Source of the DNA: Streptomyces echinoruber | Lineage (GTDB): Bacteria; Actinomycetota; Actinomycetes; Streptomycetales; Streptomycetaceae | Assembly: GCF_014651135.1 (NCBI RefSeq) | Contig: NZ_BMWH01000017.1 | Location: 62,001-126,000 of the forward strand | Direction: 5' to 3' | Length of the DNA stretch: 64,000 bases | Shown here: in pieces, positions 25,276-33,084 of the stretch | Numbering within the stretch: the first letter of the stretch is position 1 | How the letters are laid out: every line of letters begins with the position of its first letter | Program-made: the position numbers and the translations under genes | Notes under the pieces: generated by a model | Databases searched by the model: none | Told to the model about the DNA's origin: nothing | What the model saw: only the letters and a program-made list of their open reading frames with translations

Positions 25276-25434
25276 TCCGGGTGGCCCGGGCCGCCCGGGT
25301 TGGCCGGGCGGCCCGGGCGCGGCAGGCGAAGCCGCGCCGTAAGCGGGCGGTGCCGGGCGCGGGTGCTCGCGGCAGGTCGCGGTGGGAGGGGTGAGGCGGG
25401 GCGGCGGGGACGGCGGGGCGGGACCGGCCGCCGG

Positions 25435-27594
25435 TCACCCGGCGGCGCAGCGCGCGTGCCGCTCCGTCAGGAAGGCGTCGGTGGCCGCGAGCGCCCGGGT
25501 CACCTCCGGCGGGGCGTCGCCCACGATGACGAAGTCGACGTGCAGGCCGGTCTTGGTGCGCTGGAACAGCAGCTCGTTGATGGGCTCGCGGGCGATGTCG
25601 GTGACCCGGCACATGTCGAACTCCACCCGTTCGGGCTCGTCCGCCAGCGCCTCGGCCAGCGTGCGCCGCAGCTTCTCCAGGCTGTCCCGGCCCAGGACGC
25701 CCTCGCAGGTGATGCGTGCCGTGCGGCCCTCGCGGCCGCCGGAGATGCGCACCGGCACGTCGGCCGGCTCGATCTCCACCCGCACCCTGAGCCGCCGGGG
25801 CGCGGGCGGGAGCCGCACGGTGAGGTTCTTGGCGTCGAAGTCCTCGTGCGGCTCACCGTCGATCCACACCCTGGACAGCCGCACGGAGTCCTCGGGCAGC
25901 AGGTCGGGCGCGACCCGCAGGGTGCGGTCGGGCAGTGCCCCGGGCAGCGGCCGGAAGTGCAGGGTGAGCGGGTTGCCGCCGAGCAGCAGGTTGCCGTAGG
26001 CGGCGGCCAGGTAGCACAGCTCCAGCGCGTGGTAGCCGGCCATGGAGTGGCTGCCCTTGAGCCGTTCGGTGCCGAGCAGGTACGGGATGCCGTTGGCGAG
26101 CACGTTGAAGTAGACGCCGCCGTCCTGGTAGTCGAGGAAGTGGGCGTTGTAGAAGGACGCCGCCTCCCGGGCCAGGCGCCGGTGCTCCGCGTCGCCGGTG
26201 ACGCCGGCCAGGATCAGGTAGGCGAGGATCGCCTGCTCCTGCTGCCACCAGGCCTTGCGGTCGTGCCAGACGAAGCGGTGGTCGCCGAAGCGGGGGTCGG
26301 GGCGCCGCTCCACCACGTCGTACCAGCCGCCGCGCTGGCGGTCGCTGCCGACGGCCGGCATGCGCCGGGCGATCCGCTCGGCGAGCGCGCGGTACTCGGG
26401 CTTGGGCACGAGGCTGTGGATGCGCATCAGGTTCCAGGCGATCTTCAGGTTGTGGCCGACCACCGCGCGGTCCTGCTGCCAGCCCCAGGTGCGGTCCGGG
26501 CTCCAGTCCTCGTGGAAGCGCTCCTGGACGAACGGGCTGCCGGACTCGTCCGGGAAGTGCCGCACGATCGTGTCGGCGGTCTCCTCCAGCATGTCGGCGA
26601 AGTCCGCCCGGCCGGTGGCCAGGTAGGCGTTGATCAGGTACGCGGGGGCGTGGTCGCCGATCGAGTTCCAGTTCTTGCGGGCCCGGTTGTGGCCGAGGGT
26701 GTCGGCGCGCGGGTCCATGGTCACCGGGTCCAGGTGGGAGAAGTAGCCGCCGCGGACGTAGTCCTTGAAGTGGCGGCGGAACAGCTCCACGGTGCGGTCG
26801 ATGTCCTCGGCGATCCGCGGGTCGCCGGTGATCCGGTAGGTCTGGGTGGGGCCGGCCAGCGCGTAGATCTGCTCGTACATGGGGATCGCGTCGACGTCGT
26901 CGCCGAACTCGGAGGCGAACACCTTGCGCCGGCCGGAGTCGGTGATGTCGATGCCGTGGTACCAGTAGACGATGCCCTCGCGGTCGTCGGTCACCCGCAT
27001 GTGCTCGCGCAGGTACTCGGTGCCGGACTCGGCGGCCTCCAGGTAGCGGTCCTCGCCGGTGAGCAGGTAGGCGGTGGCCAGCGCGTAGACCAGGCGGGAG
27101 ATGGTGTCCGCCTCCTGGCGCACGTTCTCTCCGGCGAACTCCGGCAGGTGGGTCCCGCACAGCGTCAGCCGGGTGCGGAAGCGGCGCCAGTCGGGGATGC
27201 CGTCGGGGAACTGGCCGCGCAGGTAGAAGTCGGCTATCTCGCGCGCCTGCCGGATCCACCAGTCGGGATCCTCGAAGACGTAACTGCCGCGCCGCCGCTC
27301 GGGGAAGGTCAGGGTGCGCGCCTCGATGCGCATGCCGCCGGTCCACTCGTAGAAGATGCCGTGGACGAAGACGTAGCGGCCCTCGACGAGCATGTCCAGG
27401 GTGGCGGCGCTGGTGTCCCGGGGCGGCTCCCCGAGGTTGCGGACGATCTGCGAGCCGAGCAGTCCGTCGAGGTGGACGGTGAACTCGCGCCCGTCGGTGG
27501 TCCGCAGGCCGAACCGCTCGTGCGCGGGCTCGTGGACGGTGATGTAGCCGGCGACGCTGTCACTGTAGGAACGGCGGGTCTCGGGCGCCCTCAT
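25435..27594 (-). CDS. AGE-family sugar epimerase/isomerase fused to a STAS-like domain
   Basis: A 719-aa protein. A beta-rich N-terminal about 105 residues precedes an (alpha/alpha)6-barrel (about 110-530). This carries AGE-family marks such as RQEADTISRLVYALATAYLLTG, NWNSIGDHAPAYLINAYLATG, VVGHNLKIAWNLMRIH and KAWWQQEQAILAYLILAG. A short beta domain follows, and the last about 90 residues (EFDMCRVTDIAREPINELLF, then DFVIVGDAPPEVTRAL) resemble a STAS domain of anti-sigma-factor antagonists. The ATG overlaps the GlgX stop (ATGA), so it is made with the debranching enzyme. A role in isomerising or epimerising (oligo)glucosides released from glycogen is plausible; the STAS-like tail is unexpected. 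Confidence 0.75.
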   Translation of the reverse strand: MRAPETRRSYSDSVAGYITVHEPAHERFGLRTTDGREFTVHLDGLLGSQIVRNLGEPPRDTSAATLDMLVEGRYVFVHGIFYEWTGGMRIEARTLTFPERRRGSYVFEDPDWWIRQAREIADFYLRGQFPDGIPDWRRFRTRLTLCGTHLPEFAGENVRQEADTISRLVYALATAYLLTGEDRYLEAAESGTEYLREHMRVTDDREGIVYWYHGIDITDSGRRKVFASEFGDDVDAIPMYEQIYALAGPTQTYRITGDPRIAEDIDRTVELFRRHFKDYVRGGYFSHLDPVTMDPRADTLGHNRARKNWNSIGDHAPAYLINAYLATGRADFADMLEETADTIVRHFPDESGSPFVQERFHEDWSPDRTWGWQQDRAVVGHNLKIAWNLMRIHSLVPKPEYRALAERIARRMPAVGSDRQRGGWYDVVERRPDPRFGDHRFVWHDRKAWWQQEQAILAYLILAGVTGDAEHRRLAREAASFYNAHFLDYQDGGVYFNVLANGIPYLLGTERLKGSHSMAGYHALELCYLAAAYGNLLLGGNPLTLHFRPLPGALPDRTLRVAPDLLPEDSVRLSRVWIDGEPHEDFDAKNLTVRLPPAPRRLRVRVEIEPADVPVRISGGREGRTARITCEGVLGRDSLEKLRRTLAEALADEPERVEFDMCRVTDIAREPINELLFQRTKTGLHVDFVIVGDAPPEVTRALAATDAFLTERHARCAAG

Positions 27595-29708
27595 GAGTGT
27601 GTTCCTCCCTGGTCAGGGCGTGTCATGAGCAGTACGACGCTGTGTCCGTGGGCGTGCAGGACGCGGCCTTGGACGGGGACCTCCGCGCCGGGCGCGAGGA
27701 CGTCCTCGCCGGCCGGCCGGGCCGTGTCCACGACGCGGAACCAGCGGTGGCCGGCGATGTGCGGCAGCTCGAAGTCGAGCCCCCGGCGGTGCATGTTGAG
27801 GACGACGTGCACATCCGGCTGCCCGTGGAAGCCGGCCAGGGTCAGCGACAGCACCCGCGCGTGCGGGTCGTCCCAGCCCGGCCGGTGCAGCCGGGTGCCG
27901 TGCCAGGAGACGTCGGGGACGCCGCGCTCGTTGGTCCGGCCGCTGAAGAACTCGGGGGCGCGCAGGGCCGGGAAGCGCCGGCGCACCGCGATCATTCCGC
28001 GGAAGAAGCCGCGGACCTCGGTCTCCTTGTCCGCCTGGTCCCAGTCCAGCCAGGAGACGGCGTTGTCCTGGCAGTGGGCGTGGTTGTTGCCGCGCTGGCT
28101 GTTGCGGAACTCGTCGCCCGCCAGGATCATCGGCACGCCGCGGCTGATCAGCAGCACGGCGGCGAAGTTCTTGATCTGGCGCACCCGCAGCCGCTCCACC
28201 TCCGCGGCGTCCGTGGGCCCCTCGACCCCGCAGTTCCAGCTGTGGTTCTCGTGCGCCCCGTCGGCGTTGGCCTCGCCGTTGCCGTCGTTGTGCTTGTGGT
28301 CGTAGCTGACCAGGTCGTTGAGGGTGAAGCCGTCGTGGCAGGTGACGAAGTTGACGCTGCTGGTGGGCCGTTCGTGCGCGCCGCGGAACAGGTCGGGCGA
28401 GCCGCCGATACGGGAGGCGACGGCGCCGACCAGGCCGCCGTCGCCCCGCACGAAGCGGCGTACGTCGTCCCGGAACGGCCCGTTCCACTGCGCCCAGCGG
28501 CGGCCCGGGAAGCGGCCCACCTGGTACAGGCCGCCGCCGTCCCGGGGTTCGGCGATGAGCTTCACCTCGGCGAGCGCGCCGGACAGCTCGATGCCCCGCA
28601 GCACGGGCGGCGCGGCCATCCCGAAGCCGCCGGGACCGCGGTGGAGTTCCGAGGCCCGGTCGAAGCGGAAGCCGTCGACGTGGTACTCGCGGACCCAGAA
28701 CTCCAGGCAGTCGACGATGAACCCGGCGACCGCGGGATGGTTGGCGTTGAGCGCGTTGCCGCGGCCGGTGAAGTCCATGTAGGGACGGCGGTCCCGCGGC
28801 CACAGGTGGTAGTAGGCGTCGTTGGCCTGGCCGCGGAAGCTGATCGTCGGGCCGTGCTCGCCGCCCTCCGCGGTGTGGTGGAACACCACGTCGAGGATGA
28901 CCTCGATGCCGGCCCGGTGCAGCGCCTTGACCATGTCGCGGAACTCGGTGGCGTGATGGCGGCAGGGGTCGGAGCAGTAGCCGGAGTGCGGCGCGAAGAA
29001 GCCGAAGGGGTCGTAGCCCCAGTAGGCGCGCAGCGGCTCGCCGTCCGGGCCGGTGCGCAGCACCTGCCGTTCGTCGAAGTCGAAGACCGGCATCAGCTCC
29101 ACCGCCGTGATGCCGAGGTCGGTCAGGTACGGGATCTTCTCCACGACGCCCGCGTAGGTGCCGGGCCGCCGCACGCGGGAGGTGGGGGACGCGGTCAGGC
29201 CGCGGACGTGCATCTCGTAGACGACGGTGTCGGACAGCGGGGTGCGCGGGGGCGCGTCGTCCTCCCAGTCGTAGTCGTCCATGTCGACGACCACGCTGCG
29301 CATCGCGTGGGCGCAGTTGTCCCCCGGTCCGATGGCGCGCACCCGGTCCCACAGCGTGTTGACGTTGGCGCGGGCCCGCGGGTCGAGCAGGACCTTGCGG
29401 AAGTCGAAGCGGGTGCCCGGGTCCCGGGTGCGGTCGGGGCCGTCGACCCGGTAGGCGTAGATCTGCCCGGGGCGCAGGCCCGCCACGTGGCAGTGCCAGA
29501 AAGGGCGGCTGCGGTGGACGGCCGGGTCCAGCTCGATCACCCGGCTCGGCTGCGGGTCCTCGGCCGTGTCGAAGAGCAGCAGCTGCACGCGGTCGGCGTG
29601 CTCGGAGAAGAGGGAGAAGTTCACGCCCGCCTCGTCCGGGGTCGCGCCCGGCGGCTGCGGATGGCCGGCCGTCACCCGGCCGGCGCTGCGGAAGGGTGGA
29701 GTCTGCAT
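27591..29708 (-). CDS. glgX: Glycogen debranching enzyme / isoamylase (GlgX type)
   Basis: A 705-aa GH13 enzyme. An N-terminal CBM48 domain (GVNFSLFSEHADRVQLLLF) precedes the (beta/alpha)8 barrel. The catalytic set is present: DGFRFDRASEL gives the nucleophile Asp, VKLIAEPRD the acid Glu (the usual Trp after Pro is Arg), and VTCHDGFTL the third Asp. YEMHVRGLT and GNNHAHCQDN are further family marks. It hydrolyses alpha-1,6 branch points of limit dextrins. Start chosen at ATG 29708 where CBM48 homology begins; its ribosome-binding site is weak. Its link to the aromatic cluster is not obvious; it could feed hexose phosphate towards erythrose-4-phosphate. Confidence 0.9.
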   Translation of the reverse strand: MQTPPFRSAGRVTAGHPQPPGATPDEAGVNFSLFSEHADRVQLLLFDTAEDPQPSRVIELDPAVHRSRPFWHCHVAGLRPGQIYAYRVDGPDRTRDPGTRFDFRKVLLDPRARANVNTLWDRVRAIGPGDNCAHAMRSVVVDMDDYDWEDDAPPRTPLSDTVVYEMHVRGLTASPTSRVRRPGTYAGVVEKIPYLTDLGITAVELMPVFDFDERQVLRTGPDGEPLRAYWGYDPFGFFAPHSGYCSDPCRHHATEFRDMVKALHRAGIEVILDVVFHHTAEGGEHGPTISFRGQANDAYYHLWPRDRRPYMDFTGRGNALNANHPAVAGFIVDCLEFWVREYHVDGFRFDRASELHRGPGGFGMAAPPVLRGIELSGALAEVKLIAEPRDGGGLYQVGRFPGRRWAQWNGPFRDDVRRFVRGDGGLVGAVASRIGGSPDLFRGAHERPTSSVNFVTCHDGFTLNDLVSYDHKHNDGNGEANADGAHENHSWNCGVEGPTDAAEVERLRVRQIKNFAAVLLISRGVPMILAGDEFRNSQRGNNHAHCQDNAVSWLDWDQADKETEVRGFFRGMIAVRRRFPALRAPEFFSGRTNERGVPDVSWHGTRLHRPGWDDPHARVLSLTLAGFHGQPDVHVVLNMHRRGLDFELPHIAGHRWFRVVDTARPAGEDVLAPGAEVPVQGRVLHAHGHSVVLLMTRPDQGGTHS

Positions 29709-30019
29709 GGCGTTCGGGAGTGGTTTCTGTCGTCGGGTCGGCCACCGGGAGGGGGCCACCCCACGGGAACGTGCGATTGCCCGGGGGCGGCCCGAGGGGG
29801 GAACGGGCGTCCGGGGGCGCTCCACGGGGACGCGCGGTCCCGGCGGCGGCACGACGGGGCACGGACACGGGGCACGCCCCCGCAAGGATGCGAGGCCCAG
29901 GGCGGGTGGCCGCGCCGGTGTCGCCGGCCGCCGTCCGGGACGCGCGGATCCCGCCGTCGGTCACCCGGGGACCCGTGGTCCCGCGAGGGTCGCGGCACGG
30001 GGACGCGCGGTCCCGGAGC
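29709..30019. other. Gene-free spacer upstream of glgX
   Basis: GC-rich sequence with no credible frame. The 19-mer CGGGGACGCGCGGTCCCGG occurs at 29825-29843 and again at 29998-30016. No clear promoter is seen. Confidence 0.45.
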
Positions 30020-30322
30020 TCATCCCACCGGGGCCCGGCCCCGCCACGGCACGGACGGGACGCGCCGCGGGCCGGGCCGCCCGGCGCGGCGGGCGGGGCG
30101 CGGCGGGCCGGATGCCGCCGGGCGCCTTCCGGGCACCGCGGTCGGGGCGCTGCCGCGCGCCGGGGCGGCCGGGCGGGCCGTGCCGCCCGCCGTCCGGTGT
30201 CCCGAGCCGTCGCGGGCGGGCACGGGGACGCGCCCGCCGCGTTCCGACGGTCTGCCGACGACCAGCCGACCGAACCGGCCGCAGCCGCCGATCACCACCA
30301 CCGGGCTGTCCATCGGGTCCAT
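30020..30322 (-). pseudogene. N-terminal remnant of a dehydrogenase-like gene (Rossmann start only)
   Basis: A very strong ribosome-binding site (GAGGAGGAAGAGGAGG) precedes ATG 30322. The first about 30 residues read MDPMDSPVVVIGGCGRFGRL, then VVGRPSERGGRVPV, a dinucleotide-binding start like prephenate dehydrogenases. After residue 35 the frame turns into low-complexity Pro/Arg/Gly sequence and stops at 100 aa. The start signals and the upstream TTGAC-repeat site look intact while the body is lost. I read this as a decayed gene that was once regulated with the cluster. Confidence 0.5.
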
Positions 30323-30491
30323 CGGGTCCTCCTCTTCCTCCTCGCCGTGGGGACGCGCCGTGGAGGAGGCGCGTCGTCGTGGAGGAGAGCGCCTCCCGGC
30401 GAGTCGTCGGGCCCGTGGAACCTGCCGTGGATCCTGTCGGGCCTTCCCGCTTCGCCCAGCTCTCCTGACGAGATGGAAGCCCGGAAGTCCA

Positions 30492-30534
30492 CCGCCAGTC
30501 AAACGACTTGTCAAATCCATCGAGACCTTGTCAA
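30492..30534 (-). promoter_or_regulatory. TTGACAAG direct-repeat site upstream of the remnant gene
   Basis: On the minus strand TTGACAAG occurs at 30534-30527 and again at 30514-30507, followed by GTTTGAC and GGCGG. The inner 23 bp (30492-30514) match the site at 23022-23044 at 20 positions. It is 170 bp upstream of the remnant gene and downstream of the HAD gene. Confidence 0.6.
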
Positions 30535-30687
30535 CTCGCCGTGCGGACCGTGCTCGACGGCCTCCGACGCGGCCGCACGACACCCGGCCGAAGGCGCGGG
30601 AGCGGGCCCGCCCGGCCTCGTCGCGGGGCCACCTCGGGGCTGCCTCAGGGCCGCCGCGAAGCTGCCTCGGGGCCGCCGCGGGGCCGC

Positions 30688-31371
30688 TCAGAACGAGCCG
30701 GGTCCGGGTCCGGGCCGCGGGCCCAGGTCGCCGAGGCCGGGATCCGGCTCGCCGACCGGCCCCAGCCGCCGCCGGACGGAGACCGGCAGCCAGCCGCGCT
30801 CGCGCGCGGTGCGCAGGAGGACCGGGTCGACGCCCACCGGGCGGGGGTTGCCGACGACGGCGAGCATGTCCAGGCCGTCGGCGTGGTCGGCGTACCCGAA
30901 GCAGCGGGCGGCCTCACTGCCGAGCAGGATCATGGTCTCCACGACGGCCTGGGCCAGCGCGCGGCTCCGCGGCGCCCGGTCCAGGGTGGGCCGGCCGTCC
31001 GGGAGCGCGGGTTCGACGCACAACACCCTCGGCATGCCGAGGAGTTCCGCGACCGGCCGGACGCACGGGGCGAACGAAGTGGAGACCAGGACGAGTTCGT
31101 CACCGGCCAACCGGTGTCTGCGCAGCAGTTCCGGCAGCACGCTGTCGGCCCAGGCGGCGGACACCCCGCGGCCGGCCGCCCAGACGCGACCGGCCTCCAG
31201 CAGTTCCTCCCGGCACTCCTCCGCCTCGGCCCGGGTCAGTAAGCGGGGATCGCCGCGGTTGTCCGTCACCGCGCCCTGCCGACCCTGCCAGAAGCGCACG
31301 AAATCGGTCACGCTCGGGGCCATTCCGAGCGTGACGTCCAGGAAGAAGAACGCCGTACGCCTGGCATTCAT
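30688..31371 (-). CDS. HAD-IB phosphatase-like protein lacking the nucleophile; TTA-containing
   Basis: A 227-aa HAD subfamily IB protein (SerB/CicA-like). Motif I should be DxDxT; here it is FLDVT (residues 10-14), so the nucleophilic Asp is Phe while the acid/base Asp12 remains. Motif II is intact as LVLVSTSFAPCV and motif IV as GYADHADGLDML with VGNPRPVGVDP after it. It probably cannot form the phospho-aspartate and may bind a phosphorylated ligand instead. Codon 44 is TTA (31242-31240), the only in-frame TTA I found in an intact gene here, so its synthesis should depend on the bldA tRNA. The upstream region has TTGACA (31495-31490) with TTACGC 17 bp on as possible promoter. Confidence 0.8.
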   Translation of the reverse strand: MNARRTAFFFLDVTLGMAPSVTDFVRFWQGRQGAVTDNRGDPRLLTRAEAEECREELLEAGRVWAAGRGVSAAWADSVLPELLRRHRLAGDELVLVSTSFAPCVRPVAELLGMPRVLCVEPALPDGRPTLDRAPRSRALAQAVVETMILLGSEAARCFGYADHADGLDMLAVVGNPRPVGVDPVLLRTARERGWLPVSVRRRLGPVGEPDPGLGDLGPRPGPGPGSF

Positions 31372-31850
31372 GGCGATTTCCCCCGCCTCAAGCCCGCCGC
31401 GGCGGGCACGCGCCCCCGGCGGGCCGCCACCCGCGCAGACCGGAGCGGTTACTTTTCGCCGGAGCGTAAGAAGAATCGACTACGGCTGTCAACCAACTGC
31501 GGGCGACCGGGAAGGGCCGTTTCGGCGGAGGCCACCTGGGGATTCCCTCGGGCGCCGGTCGCCCGTACACGCACGGTGATTGGCCGGAATTCAGCCACGT
31601 CTGAACGTCGTTGACGCTTTCCCTCCCTCTTCGCTCCCTCCTCGGCCGGGTGCCGGTCACCGGCGCGGTGGTCCGGCCACCACCGCGCGGCGGGGCGCGG
31701 TGGCGCCGCCACCGCCGTGCCCGCCCGTGGTTGCCGGACCACCACGAGGTCCGCCAGTGGTGTGTCCGGATCACCTGGAGCGCGACACGACGTGCCGCGC
31801 ACTGTGGACCCGGCTCAACCGAGCGACCTCATGACCGAGATGGGATTCCG
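31372..31850. promoter_or_regulatory. Divergent region between HAD gene and transposase-like gene 2
   Basis: A 479-bp spacer. An AT-rich patch at 31449-31500 holds the minus-strand TTGACA-N17-TTACGC candidate. TTGAC appears again at 31609. A short frame ATGACCGAGATGGGATTCCGATGA (MTEMGFR, 31831-31854) ends by overlapping the start of the transposase-like gene, so it may act as a coupling leader. Confidence 0.45.
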
Positions 31851-33005
31851 ATGAGCGGCACCGAACTCGCAACCACGTTGTTCGCCACGCTCCCCCGCAG
31901 TGACCAGCGCAGGAAGGGCGAGGAGTACATCCGCGGCCTGCTTGCGACCAAGGGGCGCAAGTCGATCCGCAACATGGCCGCACCGGTGGGCGGTTCGGCC
32001 CGTGAGCAGAGCCTGCACCATTTCGTGTCCAACTCGACCTGGCACTGGATGCCGGTGCGCAGGGCGCTGGCGCGGTACGTGGTGCGTTCCGCGCTGCCCG
32101 AGGCGTACGTGGTGCACACCATGGTCATCCCGAAGGCGGGCGGCAACTCGGTGGGCGTGTACCGGTGCTACGTCCCGCAGTTCGGCCAGATCCGCGGCGT
32201 GCAGCGGGCCGTGGGAGTGTGGGCCGCCGCGCAGGCAACGAGCGTTCCGGTCAATTGGCGGCTGCACATTCCGCAGGACTGGCTGGAGAACGGGATACGC
32301 CGGCGACAGGCAGCGATCCCGGACGACGTACGGGAGGAAACCCCGGAGGAGTCCGCGGCGGCGGCCCTGCTCGCCACCCGCGACTGGGGACTGCCCGCCC
32401 GCCCCGCGGTACTGGACGCCCGCGGCATGGACGTCCCGGCCCTGGTGCGGCGCCTGCGCTCGGCCGGGGTGCCCTACCTCGTCCGGATCGACGGGGTGCT
32501 GCGGCTGGCGCCGGCCGATCCGGCGCGTTTCGGCCGCGGCGTGGCCGAGGCGCTGCCCGCGCGGCAGATCATGGCCGCGGCCGGGCTGCTGCGCCGGCCC
32601 GTGGTGTGGCGGGACCACGGGCCGGGCCACGCGCTGCGCACCGCGCCGGTGGCGACGGTGCGCGTGCGCGGCACCGGCCGGGCGGCCGGCCCGCGCGGCA
32701 CGGACGACCTGCTGCTGCTCGGGGTCGGGGACGGCGGCCGGCCCTGGCCGGCCGAGCTGTGGCTGACCGACCTGACGGAGGCGGGCCCGGTGGCCCTGCT
32801 GCGGCTGAGCAGGCTGCTGGACCGGGTGGAGCGGGACTTCCGGGACATCTCCGAGCGGGTGGGCATCCGGGACTACGCGGGCCGCTCGTACTGCGGCTGG
32901 CACCGCCACACCACCCTCGCCTCGGCGGCGCACGCGCTGGCCGCGCTCGGCGGGATGGACGAGGGCCGGTTCCGCGCGGAGGAGAACCTGCGGCAGGCGT
33001 CCTGA
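31851..33005 (+). CDS. IS701-like transposase protein (copy 2), catalytic Asp replaced
   Basis: A 384-aa paralogue of the protein at 21569-22879. Shared blocks include SDQRRKGEEYIRGLL, EQSLHHFVSNS, NSVGVYRCYVPQ, SVPVNWRLHIP, and DYAGRSYCGWHRHTTLASAAHA near the end. The first catalytic Asp is His (EAYVVHTMVIPK), and the region of the third acidic residue is DISERVG in place of LKEEL-G. It should be unable to transpose. The gene has no flanking inverted repeats, sits intact between a regulated HAD gene and a PucR regulator, and starts by overlapping a seven-codon leader frame. A domesticated DNA-binding or regulatory role is the best reading. Confidence 0.75.
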   Translation: MSGTELATTLFATLPRSDQRRKGEEYIRGLLATKGRKSIRNMAAPVGGSAREQSLHHFVSNSTWHWMPVRRALARYVVRSALPEAYVVHTMVIPKAGGNSVGVYRCYVPQFGQIRGVQRAVGVWAAAQATSVPVNWRLHIPQDWLENGIRRRQAAIPDDVREETPEESAAAALLATRDWGLPARPAVLDARGMDVPALVRRLRSAGVPYLVRIDGVLRLAPADPARFGRGVAEALPARQIMAAAGLLRRPVVWRDHGPGHALRTAPVATVRVRGTGRAAGPRGTDDLLLLGVGDGGRPWPAELWLTDLTEAGPVALLRLSRLLDRVERDFRDISERVGIRDYAGRSYCGWHRHTTLASAAHALAALGGMDEGRFRAEENLRQAS

Positions 33006-33084
33006 CCGCCGCGCACCGCCAGCAGGATGCGTCCCGCCGGCGGGACGCACCCCATGCGCCTGCCGGCCGGCGGCCGCGCGGGCC

